Assembly: GCF_006151805.1 (NCBI RefSeq)
Contig: NZ_VDDA01000002.1
Coordinates: 434,001-498,000 of the forward strand
Direction: 5' to 3'
DNA: 64,000 nt
From: Methylobacterium terricola
GTDB lineage: Bacteria > Pseudomonadota > Alphaproteobacteria > Rhizobiales > Beijerinckiaceae
The translations under genes and the position numbers were made by a program. Numbering within the stretch: position 1 is the stretch's first letter; every line of letters starts with the position of its first letter. Shown piece by piece: positions 19,351 through 30,223 of this stretch. Below the pieces are notes generated by a model. The model was given only the letters and a program-made list of their open reading frames with translations. It was not told where the DNA came from and did no database searches.

Positions 19351-20151
19351 TCACGCCGCCGTGGCGGCCGCCCCGAAATGCACCTCGCCGGCCGAGACCG
19401 CGACGCGGCCGCCCTCGGCCAGGCGGACGACCAGCCGGCCGCCCTCGTCGATGGTCTCGAAGGTCCCGGCCTCGGTTCGCCCGCCGGTCTGGACCCGGAC
19501 CGGCCCGCCGAGGCCCGCCGCGGCGGACAGCCAGGCGTCGCGGATCCGCGCGAAGCCGCGCCCTTCGTCCCACAGCCGCTCGGCCTCGACCCAGGACGCG
19601 GTGAGCAGGCGGAACAGCCCGGGCGCGTCGACGGCGTAGCCGGCTTCGGCGAGCGAGGTCGCCGCGTAGGGCAGCCCCTCCGGCGCCCCGGCGACGTTGA
19701 TGCCGATCCCGACCGTCACGACGGCGCCCTGCCCCGGCAGGGTCTCCATCTCGAGCAGGATACCGACGAGCTTGGCGCCGCCGAGGAGCACGTCGTTCGG
19801 CCATTTGAGCCGGAAATCCGGAGCGGCGCCAGCGGTTCCCGGGCCGCAGGCCCGGCGGAGCGCCCGCTCCACGGCGACGCCGGCGACGAAGCCGAGCGTC
19901 GCGACCCGGTCGGGTGCGAGGCCCGCCGGAACCGGCCAGAGCAGGCTCGCCGCGTGGTTGCCGGGAATCCAGCTCCAGCCCTTGCCGCGCCGGCCGCGGC
20001 CGCCGGTCTGTTCGCGGGCGACGACCCAGAGCGGCCCGGGCTCGCCGGCCCGGGCGCAGTCGAGGGCCTGCGTGCTCGTCGAGCCGAGGCTGTCATGGAC
20101 CTCGATACGGTGTCCCGCGGCCGTGGCCGCGGGGTCGAGCACGAAGGTCAT
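19351..20151 (-). CDS. birA: biotin--[acetyl-CoA-carboxylase] ligase (BirA, no DNA-binding domain)
   Basis: Attaches biotin through biotinyl-AMP to carboxyl carrier proteins; cytoplasmic. 266 residues, the short class I form without the N-terminal repressor helix-turn-helix. Key motifs: DSLGSTSTQAL, QTGGRGRRGKGW (the GRGRRG biotin/ATP loop at about 50), LKWPNDVLLGGAKLVGIL and TVGIGINVAGAP. A C-terminal SH3-like domain begins near residue 215 (GGPVRVQTGG). Its ATG lies 3 bases after the nuoN stop, so it is the tail gene of the nuo operon. Downstream, 201 bases separate it from rnj, where many relatives carry coaX. Confidence 0.94.
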   Translation of the reverse strand: MTFVLDPAATAAGHRIEVHDSLGSTSTQALDCARAGEPGPLWVVAREQTGGRGRRGKGWSWIPGNHAASLLWPVPAGLAPDRVATLGFVAGVAVERALRRACGPGTAGAAPDFRLKWPNDVLLGGAKLVGILLEMETLPGQGAVVTVGIGINVAGAPEGLPYAATSLAEAGYAVDAPGLFRLLTASWVEAERLWDEGRGFARIRDAWLSAAAGLGGPVRVQTGGRTEAGTFETIDEGGRLVVRLAEGGRVAVSAGEVHFGAAATAA

Positions 20152-20154
20152 GCG

Positions 20155-21600
20155 CTAGAACAGCGACTTCGCGGCGGTTCCGGCAATCCCGACCAGCGGC
20201 GCCGGCATCAGCCAGAACAGCAGAACCACCACGCTCGACAGGCCGAGCACGATCCGCAGGCCCGGGCCCATCGGCTCATAGGATTCCGCCGGCTCGTCGA
20301 AGTACATCACCTTGACGAGCCGCAGGTAGTAGTAGGCGCCGACCACGCTGGTCACCACGCCGATCACCGCCAGGGTGACCAGGTTCGCCTTGATGGCCGC
20401 GGCGAAGACGTAGAACTTGGCGAAGAAGCCGGCGAGCGGCGGGATGCCGGCGAGCGAGAACATCATCATGGCGAGCAGGAACGCGACCCAGGGGTGGGTG
20501 CGCGACAGGCCCGACAGGTCGTCGATGGTCTCGTACATCTGGCGGCCGCGGCGCAGCGACAGGATCACCGCGAAGGCGCCGAGGGTCATGGCGAGGTAGA
20601 TCGCCATGTAGATCACGACGCCGCGCACCCCCTCCTGCGTGCCGGCGGCGAGCCCGATGAGCGCGTAGCCGACATTGGCGATCGAGGAATACGCCATCAG
20701 GCGCTTGAGGCTGCGCTGGCCGATCGCCGCGAAGGAGCCGAGCGCCATCGAGGCGATCGACACGAACACGATGATCTGCTGCCATTCCGGCGTCACGACC
20801 GGGAAGGCGCCGATGAAGACGCGCACGGCCATCGCCATGGCGGCCATCTTGGGCGCCGAGGCGAAGAAGGCGGTGACCGGGGTCGGCGCGCCCTCGTAGA
20901 CGTCCGGCGTCCACATGTGGAACGGCACGGCGGCGAGCTTGAACGATACGCCGGCGGCGACGAACACGATGCCGAGGATCACGCCGAAGCCCGAGCCCTC
21001 GCGGAGCGCCGTGACGATGTGCGGGAACGAGACCGTGCCGGTGAAGCCGTAGACCAGCGAGGCGCCGTAGAGCAGCATGCCGGACGAGAGCGCGCCGAGC
21101 ACGAAGTACTTGAGGCCGGCCTCGGTCGAGCGAAGGTTGTCGCGGTGGAACGAGGCGATCACGTAGGCCGCGAGGCTCTGCAGCTCCAGGCCCATGTACA
21201 GCGCGATCAGATCGTTGGCCGAGGCCATGATCATCATGCCGATCGTCGAGAGGACGATCAGGATCGGGTACTCGAACCGGGCGATCCGCTCGCGCTCGAA
21301 ATGCTCCTTGGCGAGCAGGATCGCGGCGGCCGAGCCGATCAGGGTCAGCGCCTTCATGATCCGGGCGAACCCGTCGACGATGAAGGAGCCGTTGAAGGTG
21401 GTCACCTTCGTGGCGAAAGGCTGGCTGACCACGGCGAACAGGGCCAGGATCAGCAGGATCAGGGCGCCGACGCTGACGCCATCGGTGGAGCGCTCGCCCT
21501 TGAACGCACCGTAGAGGATCAGCACCAGGACGCCGACCGACAGGATCAGCTCCGGCAGGGCGGGCCCGATGGCGGGCAGGACGATCTGAGCGGCGTTCAT
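20155..21600 (-). CDS. nuoN: NADH-quinone oxidoreductase subunit N
   Basis: Antiporter-like proton-pumping subunit in the membrane arm of complex I; 481 residues with about 14 helices. Typical landmarks: LYMGLELQSLAAYVIASFHRD (with the conserved Glu in TM5), FKLAAVPFHMWTPDVYEGAPTPVTAFFA (the discontinuous-helix region with its Lys) and QRSLKRLMAYSSIANVGYALIG. It follows nuoM by 10 bases and is followed by birA after 3 bases. It is the last subunit gene of the operon. Confidence 0.97.
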   Translation of the reverse strand: MNAAQIVLPAIGPALPELILSVGVLVLILYGAFKGERSTDGVSVGALILLILALFAVVSQPFATKVTTFNGSFIVDGFARIMKALTLIGSAAAILLAKEHFERERIARFEYPILIVLSTIGMMIMASANDLIALYMGLELQSLAAYVIASFHRDNLRSTEAGLKYFVLGALSSGMLLYGASLVYGFTGTVSFPHIVTALREGSGFGVILGIVFVAAGVSFKLAAVPFHMWTPDVYEGAPTPVTAFFASAPKMAAMAMAVRVFIGAFPVVTPEWQQIIVFVSIASMALGSFAAIGQRSLKRLMAYSSIANVGYALIGLAAGTQEGVRGVVIYMAIYLAMTLGAFAVILSLRRGRQMYETIDDLSGLSRTHPWVAFLLAMMMFSLAGIPPLAGFFAKFYVFAAAIKANLVTLAVIGVVTSVVGAYYYLRLVKVMYFDEPAESYEPMGPGLRIVLGLSSVVVLLFWLMPAPLVGIAGTAAKSLF

Positions 21601-21610
21601 CGCGAAAAAC

Positions 21611-23131
21611 TCAGTGCGGGACCGGCAGAGCCGCGGCGGCGGTCTGGGTCGTGGAGAGGGCGGCCCGCATGCCTTGCATCAGCGCGTCGGTCGAGGGCGC
21701 GAAGACGTCGAGGATCGGTCCGGGATGGACGCCGTAGTAGATCGTCAGCACCACGAGCGGCGCGAGGATCAGCATCTCGCGGCGGTCGAGGTCGGTGATC
21801 CCCTGCAGGCTCGGCTTCTCGAGCTTGCCGTAGACCACCCGGGCGAACAGCCACAGGGCGTAGGCCGCCGACAGGATGATGCCGAAGACCGAGAAGAACG
21901 ACACCATCGGGTTGGCCCGGAAGGCGCCCAGCATCGCCAGGAACTCGCCGACGAAGCCCGAGGTGCCCGGCAGGCCGACATTGGCCATGGTGAACACCAT
22001 CATGGCGACGGCGTAGAGCGGCATCCGCTTCACCAGGCCGCCATAGGCCGAGATCTCGCGGGTGTGCATCCGGTCGTAGATCACGCCGACGCAGAGGAAC
22101 AGCGCGCCCGAGACGATGCCGTGGGAGATCATCAGGAACAGGGCGCCCTGGATGCCCTGCTCGTTCATCGTGAACAGGCCGAGCGTCACGAAGCCCATAT
22201 GCGCCACCGACGAGTAGGCGATGAGCTTCTTGATGTCGGTCTGCACCAGCGCGACCAGCGAGGTGTAGATGATCGCCACGACCGACAGCGTGTAGACCAT
22301 CGGGGCGAAATAGTGCGAGGCGTCCGGGAACATCGGCAGCGAGACCCGGATGAAGCCGTAGCCGCCCATCTTCAGCAGGATGCCCGCCAGGATGACCGAG
22401 CCGGCGGTCGGCGCCTCGACGTGGGCGTCGGGGAGCCAGGTATGGACCGGCCACATCGGCATCTTCACCGCGAAGGAGGCGAAGAAGGCGAGCCAGAGCC
22501 AGATCTGCATGTTCGCCGGGAAGCGGGTCTGCAGCAGGGTCGGGATGTCGGTCGTGCCGGCCTGCCAGTACATCGCCATGATGGCGAGCAGCATCAGCAC
22601 CGAGCCGAGCAGGGTGTAGAGGAAGAACTTGAACGACGCGTAGATCCGGCGCTTGCCGCCCCAGATGCCGATGATCAGGAACATCGGGATCAGGCCGGCC
22701 TCGAAGAACAGGTAGAACAGCACCAGGTCGAGGGCGCAGAACACGCCGATCATCGTGGTCTCGAGGACCAGGAACGCGACGAAGTACTCCTTCACCCGGT
22801 GCTCGATCGAGAGCCAGGAGGCGCCGATGCAGAACGGCATCAGGAAGGTGGTGAGCAGCACCAGCGGCATCGAGAAGCCGTCGACGCCGAGCTTGAACCG
22901 GATCGTGTCGGTCAGCCAGGCATGGGTCTCGACGAGCTGGAACTGCGCCGTGGTGGCGTCGTAGCGGCCCCAGGCGACCAGGGACAATAGGAAGGTGGCG
23001 AGGGTGGCGATGAGCGCCGCCCAGCGGGCGTTGCGCCGGACCGAGTCGTCGTCGCCGCGGAGCGTCAGGATGAACGCGGCGCCGACGAGGGGCACGATGA
23101 GGAGGCCGGAGAGGATCCCGAGGCCGAGCAT
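21611..23131 (-). CDS. nuoM: NADH-quinone oxidoreductase subunit M
   Basis: Second antiporter-like subunit of the complex I membrane arm; 506 residues, about 14 helices. Landmarks: [24 protein letters not shown] (conserved Glu in TM5), [35 protein letters not shown] (Lys in TM7 and the broken helix), [24 protein letters not shown] and [16 protein letters not shown]. The start at 23129-23131 gives [15 protein letters not shown]. It lies 22 bases downstream of nuoL and 10 upstream of nuoN. Confidence 0.97.
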   Translation of the reverse strand: MLGLGILSGLLIVPLVGAAFILTLRGDDDSVRRNARWAALIATLATFLLSLVAWGRYDATTAQFQLVETHAWLTDTIRFKLGVDGFSMPLVLLTTFLMPFCIGASWLSIEHRVKEYFVAFLVLETTMIGVFCALDLVLFYLFFEAGLIPMFLIIGIWGGKRRIYASFKFFLYTLLGSVLMLLAIMAMYWQAGTTDIPTLLQTRFPANMQIWLWLAFFASFAVKMPMWPVHTWLPDAHVEAPTAGSVILAGILLKMGGYGFIRVSLPMFPDASHYFAPMVYTLSVVAIIYTSLVALVQTDIKKLIAYSSVAHMGFVTLGLFTMNEQGIQGALFLMISHGIVSGALFLCVGVIYDRMHTREISAYGGLVKRMPLYAVAMMVFTMANVGLPGTSGFVGEFLAMLGAFRANPMVSFFSVFGIILSAAYALWLFARVVYGKLEKPSLQGITDLDRREMLILAPLVVLTIYYGVHPGPILDVFAPSTDALMQGMRAALSTTQTAAAALPVPH

Positions 23132-23153
23132 GATTCTCTGTTCTCCGGTCAGG

Positions 23154-25298
23154 TCAGTGGGTGGCCGCGGAGACGCCGGTAATCAGGTACCAGCTCACCA
23201 GGGCGGCGACGCCGACCAGCATCACGAAGGCGTAGTGGTAGACGTAGCCGGTCTGGAGACGGACCACGCCGCGGGTGATGTCGACGACGCGGGCGGCGAT
23301 GCCGTTCGGACCCATCCCGTCGATGATGCGGCCGTCGCCGACCTTCCACAGGAACTCGCCGAAGCCCTTGGCCGGGCGGACGAAGATCCGGTCGTAGATC
23401 TCGTCGAAGTACCACTTGTTGAGTAGGAAACGGTACAGCAGCGGCTGGCTCGTCGCGAGCTGGTGCGGCAGTTCCGGCCGGCGAATGTACATCCAGAAAG
23501 CGAGCAGGAAGCCCAGCACCAGCATCACGAAGGGCGAGTGCTGCACCCAGGCCGGCGCATTGTGGATGTCGTGCATGATGTGGTTGTCGGGCCCGTGCGC
23601 CAGCGCGCCCTTCCAGAACTCGTCCATGCCCTCGCCGATGAAGCGGTTCTTGAACACCATCCCGGCGAAGATCGCGCCCAGCGCCAGCACCGCCAGCGGG
23701 ATGGTCATCACCCGCGGGCTCTCGTGCGGGGTGTGGGCGTGATGGTCGTGGTGCTCGATCGCCGAATGCGAGGCCGGCTCGACGTCGTGACCCTTGTCGT
23801 CGTGGGCAACGCCCTCGTGGTGGCCGGGAGCGCCGTCGGCGATGGCCGAGGACGCATGAGCCGGGGAAGCGTGAGCCGAGGCATGGGCCACCGCGTGATG
23901 GGCGTCGGCGTGGTGGTCGTCATGCCCATGGCCATGGGCGTTCTGCCAGCGGGCCCGGCCCTCGAAGGTCATGAAGAACAGGCGCCAGGAGTAGAACGAG
24001 GTGAAGAAGGCCGCGATGACGGTCGCCAGGAAGGCCAGCACGTGGCCAGGCCGGGTCGACATGTAGGCCGCCTCGATGATGGCGTCCTTCGAGTAGAAGC
24101 CGGCGGTGAACGGGAAGCCGATCAGCGCCAGGGTTCCGATCGCCATCATGGCCGTCGTGAAGGGGATGTAGCGGCGCAGCGCCCCCATGTTCCGCATGTC
24201 CTGCTCGTGGTGCATCGCGTGGATGACCGAGCCGGCGCCGAGGAACAGCAGCGCCTTGAAGAAGGCGTGGGTGAAGAGGTGGAACACGCCCGCCGCGTAG
24301 GCGCCGACGCCGAGCGCGACGAACATGTAGCCGAGCTGCGAGCAGGTCGAGTAGGCGATGACGCGCTTGATGTCGTTCTGGACGAGGCCGACGGTGGCGG
24401 CGAAGAAGGCCGTGATGCCGCCGATCACCGTGACCACGATCAAGGCGTTGGGCGCCGCGTCGAAGAGCGGCGACAGGCGGGCGACCATGAACACGCCGGC
24501 GGTCACCATGGTGGCGGCGTGGATCAGCGCCGAGACCGGGGTCGGGCCCTCCATCGCGTCCGGCAGCCAGGTGTGCAGCAGGAACTGCGCCGACTTGCCC
24601 ATCGCGCCCATGAACAACAGCAGGCAGCAGATGGTGAGCGCGTTCCAGTCGTAGCCGAGCAGATGGAACGTCGCGTCCTTGAGCTCCGGCACCTTCGGGA
24701 AGATGGCGTCGAAGGACACCGCGCCGAACAGCACGAAGCAGAGGAAGATGCCGAGGGAGAAGCCGAAATCGCCAACGCGGTTGACGATGAACGCCTTCAT
24801 CGCCGCGGCGTTGGCCGAGGGCTTCTCGTACCAGAAGCCGATCAGCAGGTAGGAGGCGAGGCCGACGCCCTCCCAGCCAAAGAACATCTGGACGAGGTTG
24901 TCCGACGTCACCAGCATCAGCATGGCGAAGGTGAACAGCGACAGGTAGGCGAAGAACCGCGGCCGGTGCGGGTCCTCGTGCATGTAGCCCATCGAGTAGA
25001 GGTGGACGAGCGCCGAGACGCTGTTGACCACGACCAGCATCACCGCGGTGAGCGTGTCGGCCCGGAAGGCCCAGTCGATGGTCAGGCCGCCGGCGGTGAA
25101 CCACGTCGCGACGTGGTGCGTCGTGGCGCCGTGGCCGTGCCTGCCGGTCACCTCGAAGAACGCGATCCACGACAGGAGCGCCACGAAGACGAGGATGCCG
25201 GTGGTCACCACCTCGCTGGCCCGCGGGCCGATGCGGCGCCCGAACATGCCGGCGATGAGGAAGCCGATCAGGGGCAGGAAGACGATCGCGTGGTACAT
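23154..25298 (-). CDS. nuoL: NADH-quinone oxidoreductase subunit L with His-rich insertion
   Basis: Distal antiporter-like proton-pumping subunit that also carries the lateral helix along the membrane arm; 714 residues, longer than the roughly 610 of E. coli NuoL. Conserved parts: [55 protein letters not shown] and [26 protein letters not shown]. Between about residues 453 and 528 lies a hydrophilic insertion with 21 histidines in 76 residues, mixed with Asp, Ala and Gly ([16 protein letters not shown]). It separates two late membrane helices. Histidine-rich NuoL loops occur in other Rhizobiales, but their role is unknown to me; metal binding is a guess. Confidence 0.96.
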   Translation of the reverse strand: MYHAIVFLPLIGFLIAGMFGRRIGPRASEVVTTGILVFVALLSWIAFFEVTGRHGHGATTHHVATWFTAGGLTIDWAFRADTLTAVMLVVVNSVSALVHLYSMGYMHEDPHRPRFFAYLSLFTFAMLMLVTSDNLVQMFFGWEGVGLASYLLIGFWYEKPSANAAAMKAFIVNRVGDFGFSLGIFLCFVLFGAVSFDAIFPKVPELKDATFHLLGYDWNALTICCLLLFMGAMGKSAQFLLHTWLPDAMEGPTPVSALIHAATMVTAGVFMVARLSPLFDAAPNALIVVTVIGGITAFFAATVGLVQNDIKRVIAYSTCSQLGYMFVALGVGAYAAGVFHLFTHAFFKALLFLGAGSVIHAMHHEQDMRNMGALRRYIPFTTAMMAIGTLALIGFPFTAGFYSKDAIIEAAYMSTRPGHVLAFLATVIAAFFTSFYSWRLFFMTFEGRARWQNAHGHGHDDHHADAHHAVAHASAHASPAHASSAIADGAPGHHEGVAHDDKGHDVEPASHSAIEHHDHHAHTPHESPRVMTIPLAVLALGAIFAGMVFKNRFIGEGMDEFWKGALAHGPDNHIMHDIHNAPAWVQHSPFVMLVLGFLLAFWMYIRRPELPHQLATSQPLLYRFLLNKWYFDEIYDRIFVRPAKGFGEFLWKVGDGRIIDGMGPNGIAARVVDITRGVVRLQTGYVYHYAFVMLVGVAALVSWYLITGVSAATH

Positions 25299-25373
25299 GC
25301 TCGGGGTCCGGCCTCGCGTGATGCCGCTGCGGCGCTGGTTCTGGGGAAAGGGCGTAAGGGCGCTGAGGCCGCG

Positions 25374-25679
25374 TCAGCCCTTCATCATGTTGACGTCCTC
25401 GACGGCGATCGACCCGCGGTTGCGGAAGAACACCACCAGGATGGCGAGGCCGATCGCGGCCTCCGCGGCGGCGACCGTCAGCACGAACAGGGCGAAGACC
25501 TGGCCGACGATGTCGCCGAGATGGGTCGAGAACGCCACCAGGTTGATGTTCACCGCGAGCAGGATCAGCTCGACCGACATCAGGATGACGATGATGTTCT
25601 TGCGGTTGATGAAGATGCCGAGCACCCCGAGGGTGAACAGGATCGCGGCGACCGTCAGGTAATGGCTCAAACCGATCAT
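25374..25679 (-). CDS. nuoK: NADH-quinone oxidoreductase subunit K
   Basis: Small membrane subunit of complex I next to NuoJ, homologous to mitochondrial ND4L; 101 residues and three helices. Signatures: [31 protein letters not shown], with the conserved membrane-embedded Glu, then [22 protein letters not shown] with the second Glu, and the terminal [14 protein letters not shown]. The start at 25677-25679 gives [10 protein letters not shown]. It is separated by 124 bases from nuoJ and 75 bases from nuoL, larger gaps than in the front half of the operon. Confidence 0.97.
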   Translation of the reverse strand: MIGLSHYLTVAAILFTLGVLGIFINRKNIIVILMSVELILLAVNINLVAFSTHLGDIVGQVFALFVLTVAAAEAAIGLAILVVFFRNRGSIAVEDVNMMKG

Positions 25680-25803
25680 CGTGCCTCTCGACCGCGGGCG
25701 GCCGCCTTCGTGTCGCGAGGCTCAAAGGCGCCCCGCCGTTCTTGCCATCAGCATTGCGGGATCCGCGGATCCCGCACGAACTCGCGTCGGACCTCGCGGC
25801 CGA

Positions 25804-26424
25804 TCAGACCTCGACACCCTGGCCGGTCGGCACGTGGCGGACCTCGACGGCATCGGCCTGGGTGCGGGCGTTCTGGATCGCGATGTCCTGGCGCTTCACG
25901 CCCGGCCGGTCGCGCAGGGTCAGCACGATCGCGCCGATCATCGCGACCAGCAGGATCAGGCCGGCGACCTGGAAGAAGAAAAAGTAGTTGGTGTAGAGAA
26001 CGAGACCGAGGGCCTGCGTGTTGGTGACGGTGTCGCCGCCCGGCGCCACCGCCAGCGGACCGTGGACCAGGCCGGGATCGATCGCCCAGGAGCCGACGAC
26101 GAGGAGCAGCTCGACGAGGAACACCGCCCCGATCAGCCCGCCGACCGGCAGGTAGTCCTGGAAGCCCTGGCGCATCGCCGCGAAATCGACGTCGAGCATC
26201 ATCACGACGAAGAGGAACAGCACCGCGACGGCGCCGACATAGACCACGACCAGGATCATGGCCAGGAACTCCGCCCCCATCAGCACGAACAGCCCGGCGG
26301 CGTTCACGAAGGCGAGGATGAGGAAGAGCACCGAGGTGACGGGGTTGCGCGAGGCGATCACCATGAAGCCGGAGGCGACGGTGATCGCGGCGAACAGATA
26401 GAAGAAGGCGGCGGCTGCGGTCAT
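25804..26424 (-). CDS. nuoJ: NADH-quinone oxidoreductase subunit J
   Basis: Complex I membrane subunit (ND6 homologue), 206 residues and five helices. Signatures: AAITVASGFMVIASRNPVTSVLFLILAFVNAAGLF, MGAEFLAMILVVVYVGAVAVLFLFVVMML (the pi-bulge helix important for coupling) and the late NYFFFFQVAGLILLVAMIGAIVLT. The C-terminal 30 residues (KRQDIAIQNARTQADAVEV...) are cytoplasmic and variable. A promoter-like sequence precedes it in the 160-base gap after nuoI. Confidence 0.96.
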   Translation of the reverse strand: MTAAAAFFYLFAAITVASGFMVIASRNPVTSVLFLILAFVNAAGLFVLMGAEFLAMILVVVYVGAVAVLFLFVVMMLDVDFAAMRQGFQDYLPVGGLIGAVFLVELLLVVGSWAIDPGLVHGPLAVAPGGDTVTNTQALGLVLYTNYFFFFQVAGLILLVAMIGAIVLTLRDRPGVKRQDIAIQNARTQADAVEVRHVPTGQGVEV

Positions 26425-26488
26425 GCGCTGAATTCATGCCGCCTGGCGGCGGCCTCCTGCCCGACCCCCGGAGCGTGCCGGCGGCTCG

Positions 26489-26517
26489 TCTATAGAACCC
26501 GCTCCCGCGGCGCACAA
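26489..26517 (-). promoter_or_regulatory. candidate internal promoter for nuoJKLMN-birA
   Basis: On the minus strand TTGTGC (26512-26517) and TATAGA (26489-26494) are spaced by 17 bases, a good sigma-70 pattern. It stands in the 160-base gap between nuoI and nuoJ, the widest in the operon, and would give a leader of roughly 58 bases before the nuoJ ATG. An inverted repeat CCGGGGAG/CTCCCCGG at about 26548-26575 lies just upstream and might attenuate read-through. Confidence 0.45.
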
Positions 26518-26584
26518 CCGGGGAGCGGCGAATGTCTCGTCGGTTTTGCCGGGGAGAGCGCCGCGCCCTCCCCGGCTGGCGGCC

Positions 26585-27073
26585 CTAGCGGTACGGAGCG
26601 TCGGCCGCGATGTTGCGGGCGATCTCGCGCTCCCAACGGTCGCCGTTCTCCAGGAGCTTGGCCTTGTCGTAGAGGAGCTCCTCGCGGGTCTCCACCGAGA
26701 ACTCGAAATTCGGCCCCTCGACGATGGCGTCCACCGGGCAAGCCTCCTGGCACATGCCGCAATAGATGCACTTCACCATGTCGATGTCGTAGCGCGTGGT
26801 GCGGCGGGTGCCGTCGTTGCGGCGCGGGCCGGCCTCGATGGTGATGGCCTGCGCCGGGCACACCGCCTCGCACAGCTTGCAGGCGATGCAGCGCTCTTCC
26901 CCGTTGGGGTAGCGCCGCAGGGCGTGCTCGCCGCGGAAGCGCGGGCCGCGATGGCCCATCTCGAAGGGATAGTTGATCGTCGCCTTGGGCTTGAAGAAGT
27001 AGCGCATCGCCAGGGCGAACCCGGTGACGAACTCCTTCAACAGCAGGCCGCGGGCGACCTGGTCGAGCTTCAT
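26585..27073 (-). CDS. nuoI: NADH-quinone oxidoreductase subunit I
   Basis: Peripheral-arm subunit carrying iron-sulfur clusters N6a and N6b that pass electrons toward NuoB and quinone; 162 residues, as in other alphaproteobacteria and mitochondria (TYKY). Two classic 4Fe-4S motifs are visible: [16 protein letters not shown] at about 62-77 and [16 protein letters not shown] at about 101-116. The [20 protein letters not shown] context is typical. The start at 27071-27073 gives [16 protein letters not shown]; an in-frame extension upstream has no support. It follows nuoH by 23 bases. Confidence 0.97.
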   Translation of the reverse strand: MKLDQVARGLLLKEFVTGFALAMRYFFKPKATINYPFEMGHRGPRFRGEHALRRYPNGEERCIACKLCEAVCPAQAITIEAGPRRNDGTRRTTRYDIDMVKCIYCGMCQEACPVDAIVEGPNFEFSVETREELLYDKAKLLENGDRWEREIARNIAADAPYR

Positions 27074-27096
27074 GGCTCGTTCTCCGACGGTTGGGT

Positions 27097-28119
27097 TCAG
27101 GAGACCGGCGCGAGGCCGGTCAGCTTCAGGACGAAGGCGACGACGAAGACCATGACCAGCGAGAGCGGAAGGAACACCTTCCAACCCAGCCGCATGAGCT
27201 GGTCGTAGCGGTAGCGCGGCACCATGGCCTTCACCATGGCGATCATGAAGAACAGGAAGCTGGCCTTGAGCGCGAACCAGATCAGGCCCGGCACCCAGGT
27301 GAAGGGCGCGAACGGGATCGGCGAGAGCCAGCCGCCCAGGAACAGGATCGTGCCGAGCGCGCACATCGTGACGATGGCGACGTACTCGCCGAGCATGAAC
27401 AGCAGGTACGGGGTGGAGGAGTATTCCACCATGTAGCCGGCGACGAGCTCGGATTCGGCCTCGGGCAGATCGAAGGGCGGGCGGTTCGTCTCGGCGAGGG
27501 CCGAGATGAAGAACACCACGAACATCGGGAACAGCCAGAGCCAGTACCAGCCGAGGATGCCGAGCGAGGTGTCCTGCGCCCGGACGATCTGCGACAGGTT
27601 GAGCGAGCCGGCGCACATCAGCACCGTGATGATCACGAAGCCGAGCGAGACCTCGTAGGACACCATCTGCGCCGCCGACCGGAGCGCGCCGAGGAAGGCG
27701 TATTTCGAGTTCGAGGCCCAGCCGCCCATGATGACGCCGTAGACGCCGAGCGACGAGATCGCGAAGATGTAGGTCATGCCGACATTGATGTCGGCGATGG
27801 CCCAGCCGTCGGCCAGCGGGATCACCGCCCAGGCGGCGAGCGCCAGGGTGGCGAAGATCAGCGGCGCCAGGAGGAACAGGCTCTTGTTGGCGCCCGCCGG
27901 GATCACCGGCTCCTTCAGCACGAACTTCAGCAGGTCGGCGAAGGACTGGAACAGGCCCCAGGGCCCGACGACGTTCGGGCCGCGGCGCAGCTGCACCGCC
28001 GCCCAGATCTTGCGGTCGGCGAGCAGCGCGTAGGCGATGAAGACGAGCAGTGCCACGAGGAGCACGACGCTCTTCAGCGCGACGAGGAGGACGGTGCCGA
28101 GCACCTCCCAGACGGTCAT
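27097..28119 (-). CDS. nuoH: NADH-quinone oxidoreductase subunit H
   Basis: Membrane subunit (ND1 homologue) that forms most of the quinone tunnel and the link to the proton channels; 340 residues, eight or nine helices. Signatures: ERK-type segment [46 protein letters not shown] and the very conserved loop [21 protein letters not shown], followed by [15 protein letters not shown]. The ATG at 28117-28119 ([12 protein letters not shown]) lies 13 bases after the nuoG stop. A longer frame would overlap nuoG and is not supported. Confidence 0.97.
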   Translation of the reverse strand: MTVWEVLGTVLLVALKSVVLLVALLVFIAYALLADRKIWAAVQLRRGPNVVGPWGLFQSFADLLKFVLKEPVIPAGANKSLFLLAPLIFATLALAAWAVIPLADGWAIADINVGMTYIFAISSLGVYGVIMGGWASNSKYAFLGALRSAAQMVSYEVSLGFVIITVLMCAGSLNLSQIVRAQDTSLGILGWYWLWLFPMFVVFFISALAETNRPPFDLPEAESELVAGYMVEYSSTPYLLFMLGEYVAIVTMCALGTILFLGGWLSPIPFAPFTWVPGLIWFALKASFLFFMIAMVKAMVPRYRYDQLMRLGWKVFLPLSLVMVFVVAFVLKLTGLAPVS

Positions 28120-28132
28120 TGGTCGGTGCTCC

Positions 28133-30214
28133 TCATTCCGCCGCTTCGAGGGCCCGCCCACGGGCGAGACCCGAGCACTCGGCGAGCACCCGCGAGGCGC
28201 GGGCGATCGGGTTGGTGAGATAGAAATCGGCGACCGCCGGCCGGAACGGCTCGCGGCCGGGCTCGCCCGAGAGACCCGCCAGCGTCGTCAGGGCCGCCAC
28301 GCCATCCGCCGGGGCGACCTGGTCGATGCCGGCGAAGTGCGGATGCGCGGCGTAGAGCGCCTTGCGGAGCGCCGGCAGCGAATCGAACGGGAGGCGATGG
28401 CCGACCACGTCCGACAGGGCGCGCAGGATCGCCCAATCCTCGCGGGCGTCGCCCGGCGGGAAGGCCGAGCGGTTGGCGAGCTGCACCCGGCCTTCCGTGT
28501 TGACGTAGGTCGCGGATTTCTCGGTGTAGGCGGCGCCCGGCAGGATCACGTCGGCGCGGTGGGCGCCCTTGTCGCCGTGGGTGCCCTGGTAGATCACGAA
28601 GGCGCCCGGACCGACCTCGACCTCGTCGGCGCCGAGGTTGAACAGCACGTCGAGCGCGCCCGCCTGAGTCATCTCGGCGAAGGTCAGACCGCCCTCCCCC
28701 GGCACGACGCCGAGATCGAGGGCGCCGACGCGGGCGGCGGCATTGTGCAGCACGCCGAGCCCGTTCCAGCCCTCGGCCTTGGATCCGAGGCCCTGGACCA
28801 GCTTGGCGACGGCTGAGAGAAGCGCCGCCCCGTCCGGACGGGCGAGCGCCGCCTGACCGACGATGACCAGCGGGCGCTCGGCGCCCTTCAGCGCCTCGGC
28901 GAAGCTGTGGCGGCCTGCCGCGACCTCGGCCAGGGTCTCGGGGCCGGCGCCGAGATAGGTGTGGGGATAGGTGAGGTCCGCATCCTCGCCGATCACGCCG
29001 ATCTGGATCGGCGACAGCCGCCAGCGCTTGCGGATGCGGGCGTTGAGCAGCGACGCCTCGGTGCGCGGGTTGGCGCCGACGATCAGGATCGCGTCTGCCT
29101 GCTCGATGCCGGCGATGCCCGGCCCGAAGGTGTAGGCGGCGCGGCCCCAGGCCGGATCGATCGCCGCCCCGTCCTGGCGGCAATCGAGGTTCTGGACCTT
29201 GAGCGACGCCATCAGGGTCTTGAGGGCGAAGATCTCCTCGGCGCCCGCCAGATCACCGACGATCGCGCCGACGCGCTTCGGATCGGCGCCCTTGAGCTTC
29301 GCGGCGATCGCCCCGAACGCCTCGGCCCAGGAGGCCGGGCGCAGGCGGCCGTTCTCGCGCAGGTACGGCCGGTCGAGGCGCTGGAGGCGCAGGCCGTCGA
29401 CGACGTGGCGGGTCTTGTCGGAGATCCACTCCTCGTTGATCGCCTCGTTCACCCGCGGCTCGATCTGCATCACCTCGCGGCCGCGGGTGTCGACGCGGAT
29501 CGCCGAGCCGACCGCATCCATCACGTCGACGGACTCAGTCTTGTTCAGCTCCCAGGGGCGGACGTTGTAGGATTGCGGCTTGTGGACGAGAGCGCCGACC
29601 GGGCACAGGTCGGCGACGTTGCCCTGCAGCTCCGATTCCATCGCGCGCTCGAGGTAGGAGGTGATCTCCATGTCCTCGCCGCGGCCGATGGCGCCGAGAT
29701 CCGGCACGCCGGCCACTTCCGCCAGGAAGCGGACGCAGCGGGTGCAGTGGATGCAGCGGTTCATCGCGGTCCGCACCAGCGGGCCGATATACTTCTCCTC
29801 GACGGCGCGCTTGTTCTCGCCGTAGCGGGTCGAGTCGACCCCGTAGGCCATCGCCTGGTCCTGCAGGTCGCAGTGGCCGCCCTGGTCGCAGATCGGGCAA
29901 TCGAGCGGGTGGTTGATGAGGAGGAACTCCATCACCCCCTCGCGCGCCTTCTTGGTCAGCGCCGACTTGGTCGACACCGCCGGCGGCTCGCCGTTCGGGC
30001 CCGGGCGGCAATCGCGCACGGCCCAGGCGCAGGAGGCGACGGGCTTCGGTGCGCCCTTCAGCTCGACCAGGCACATGCGGCAATTGCCGGCGATCGACAG
30101 CCGCTCGTGGAAGCAGAAGCGCGGGATCTCGGCGCCCGCGACCTCGCAGGCCTGGAGCAGGGTGTAGTCCGGCGGGACATCGACCTCGATGCCGTCGACG
30201 AGGATTTTGGTCAT
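28133..30214 (-). CDS. nuoG: NADH-quinone oxidoreductase subunit G
   Basis: Largest peripheral-arm subunit; passes electrons from NuoF/NuoE through several iron-sulfur clusters. 693 residues, as in mitochondrial-type complex I. The N-terminal [2Fe-2S] domain has [19 protein letters not shown] with later cysteines in ASCAWAV. Then come [18 protein letters not shown] (His/Cys-ligated N5) and [16 protein letters not shown] with [11 protein letters not shown] (N4). The molybdopterin-oxidoreductase-like domain from about residue 220 is a structural relic without cofactor. It lies 9 bases after the small coiled-coil gene. Confidence 0.97.
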   Translation of the reverse strand: MTKILVDGIEVDVPPDYTLLQACEVAGAEIPRFCFHERLSIAGNCRMCLVELKGAPKPVASCAWAVRDCRPGPNGEPPAVSTKSALTKKAREGVMEFLLINHPLDCPICDQGGHCDLQDQAMAYGVDSTRYGENKRAVEEKYIGPLVRTAMNRCIHCTRCVRFLAEVAGVPDLGAIGRGEDMEITSYLERAMESELQGNVADLCPVGALVHKPQSYNVRPWELNKTESVDVMDAVGSAIRVDTRGREVMQIEPRVNEAINEEWISDKTRHVVDGLRLQRLDRPYLRENGRLRPASWAEAFGAIAAKLKGADPKRVGAIVGDLAGAEEIFALKTLMASLKVQNLDCRQDGAAIDPAWGRAAYTFGPGIAGIEQADAILIVGANPRTEASLLNARIRKRWRLSPIQIGVIGEDADLTYPHTYLGAGPETLAEVAAGRHSFAEALKGAERPLVIVGQAALARPDGAALLSAVAKLVQGLGSKAEGWNGLGVLHNAAARVGALDLGVVPGEGGLTFAEMTQAGALDVLFNLGADEVEVGPGAFVIYQGTHGDKGAHRADVILPGAAYTEKSATYVNTEGRVQLANRSAFPPGDAREDWAILRALSDVVGHRLPFDSLPALRKALYAAHPHFAGIDQVAPADGVAALTTLAGLSGEPGREPFRPAVADFYLTNPIARASRVLAECSGLARGRALEAAE

Positions 30215-30223
30215 CGGTTCAGC

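Noticed and set aside
16816..21798. Very long plus-strand open frame (1660 codons) opposite rnj, birA and nuoN
   Set aside because: GC-rich antisense frame; its translation is Arg/His/Asp-rich noise, while the opposite strand carries several conserved genes.
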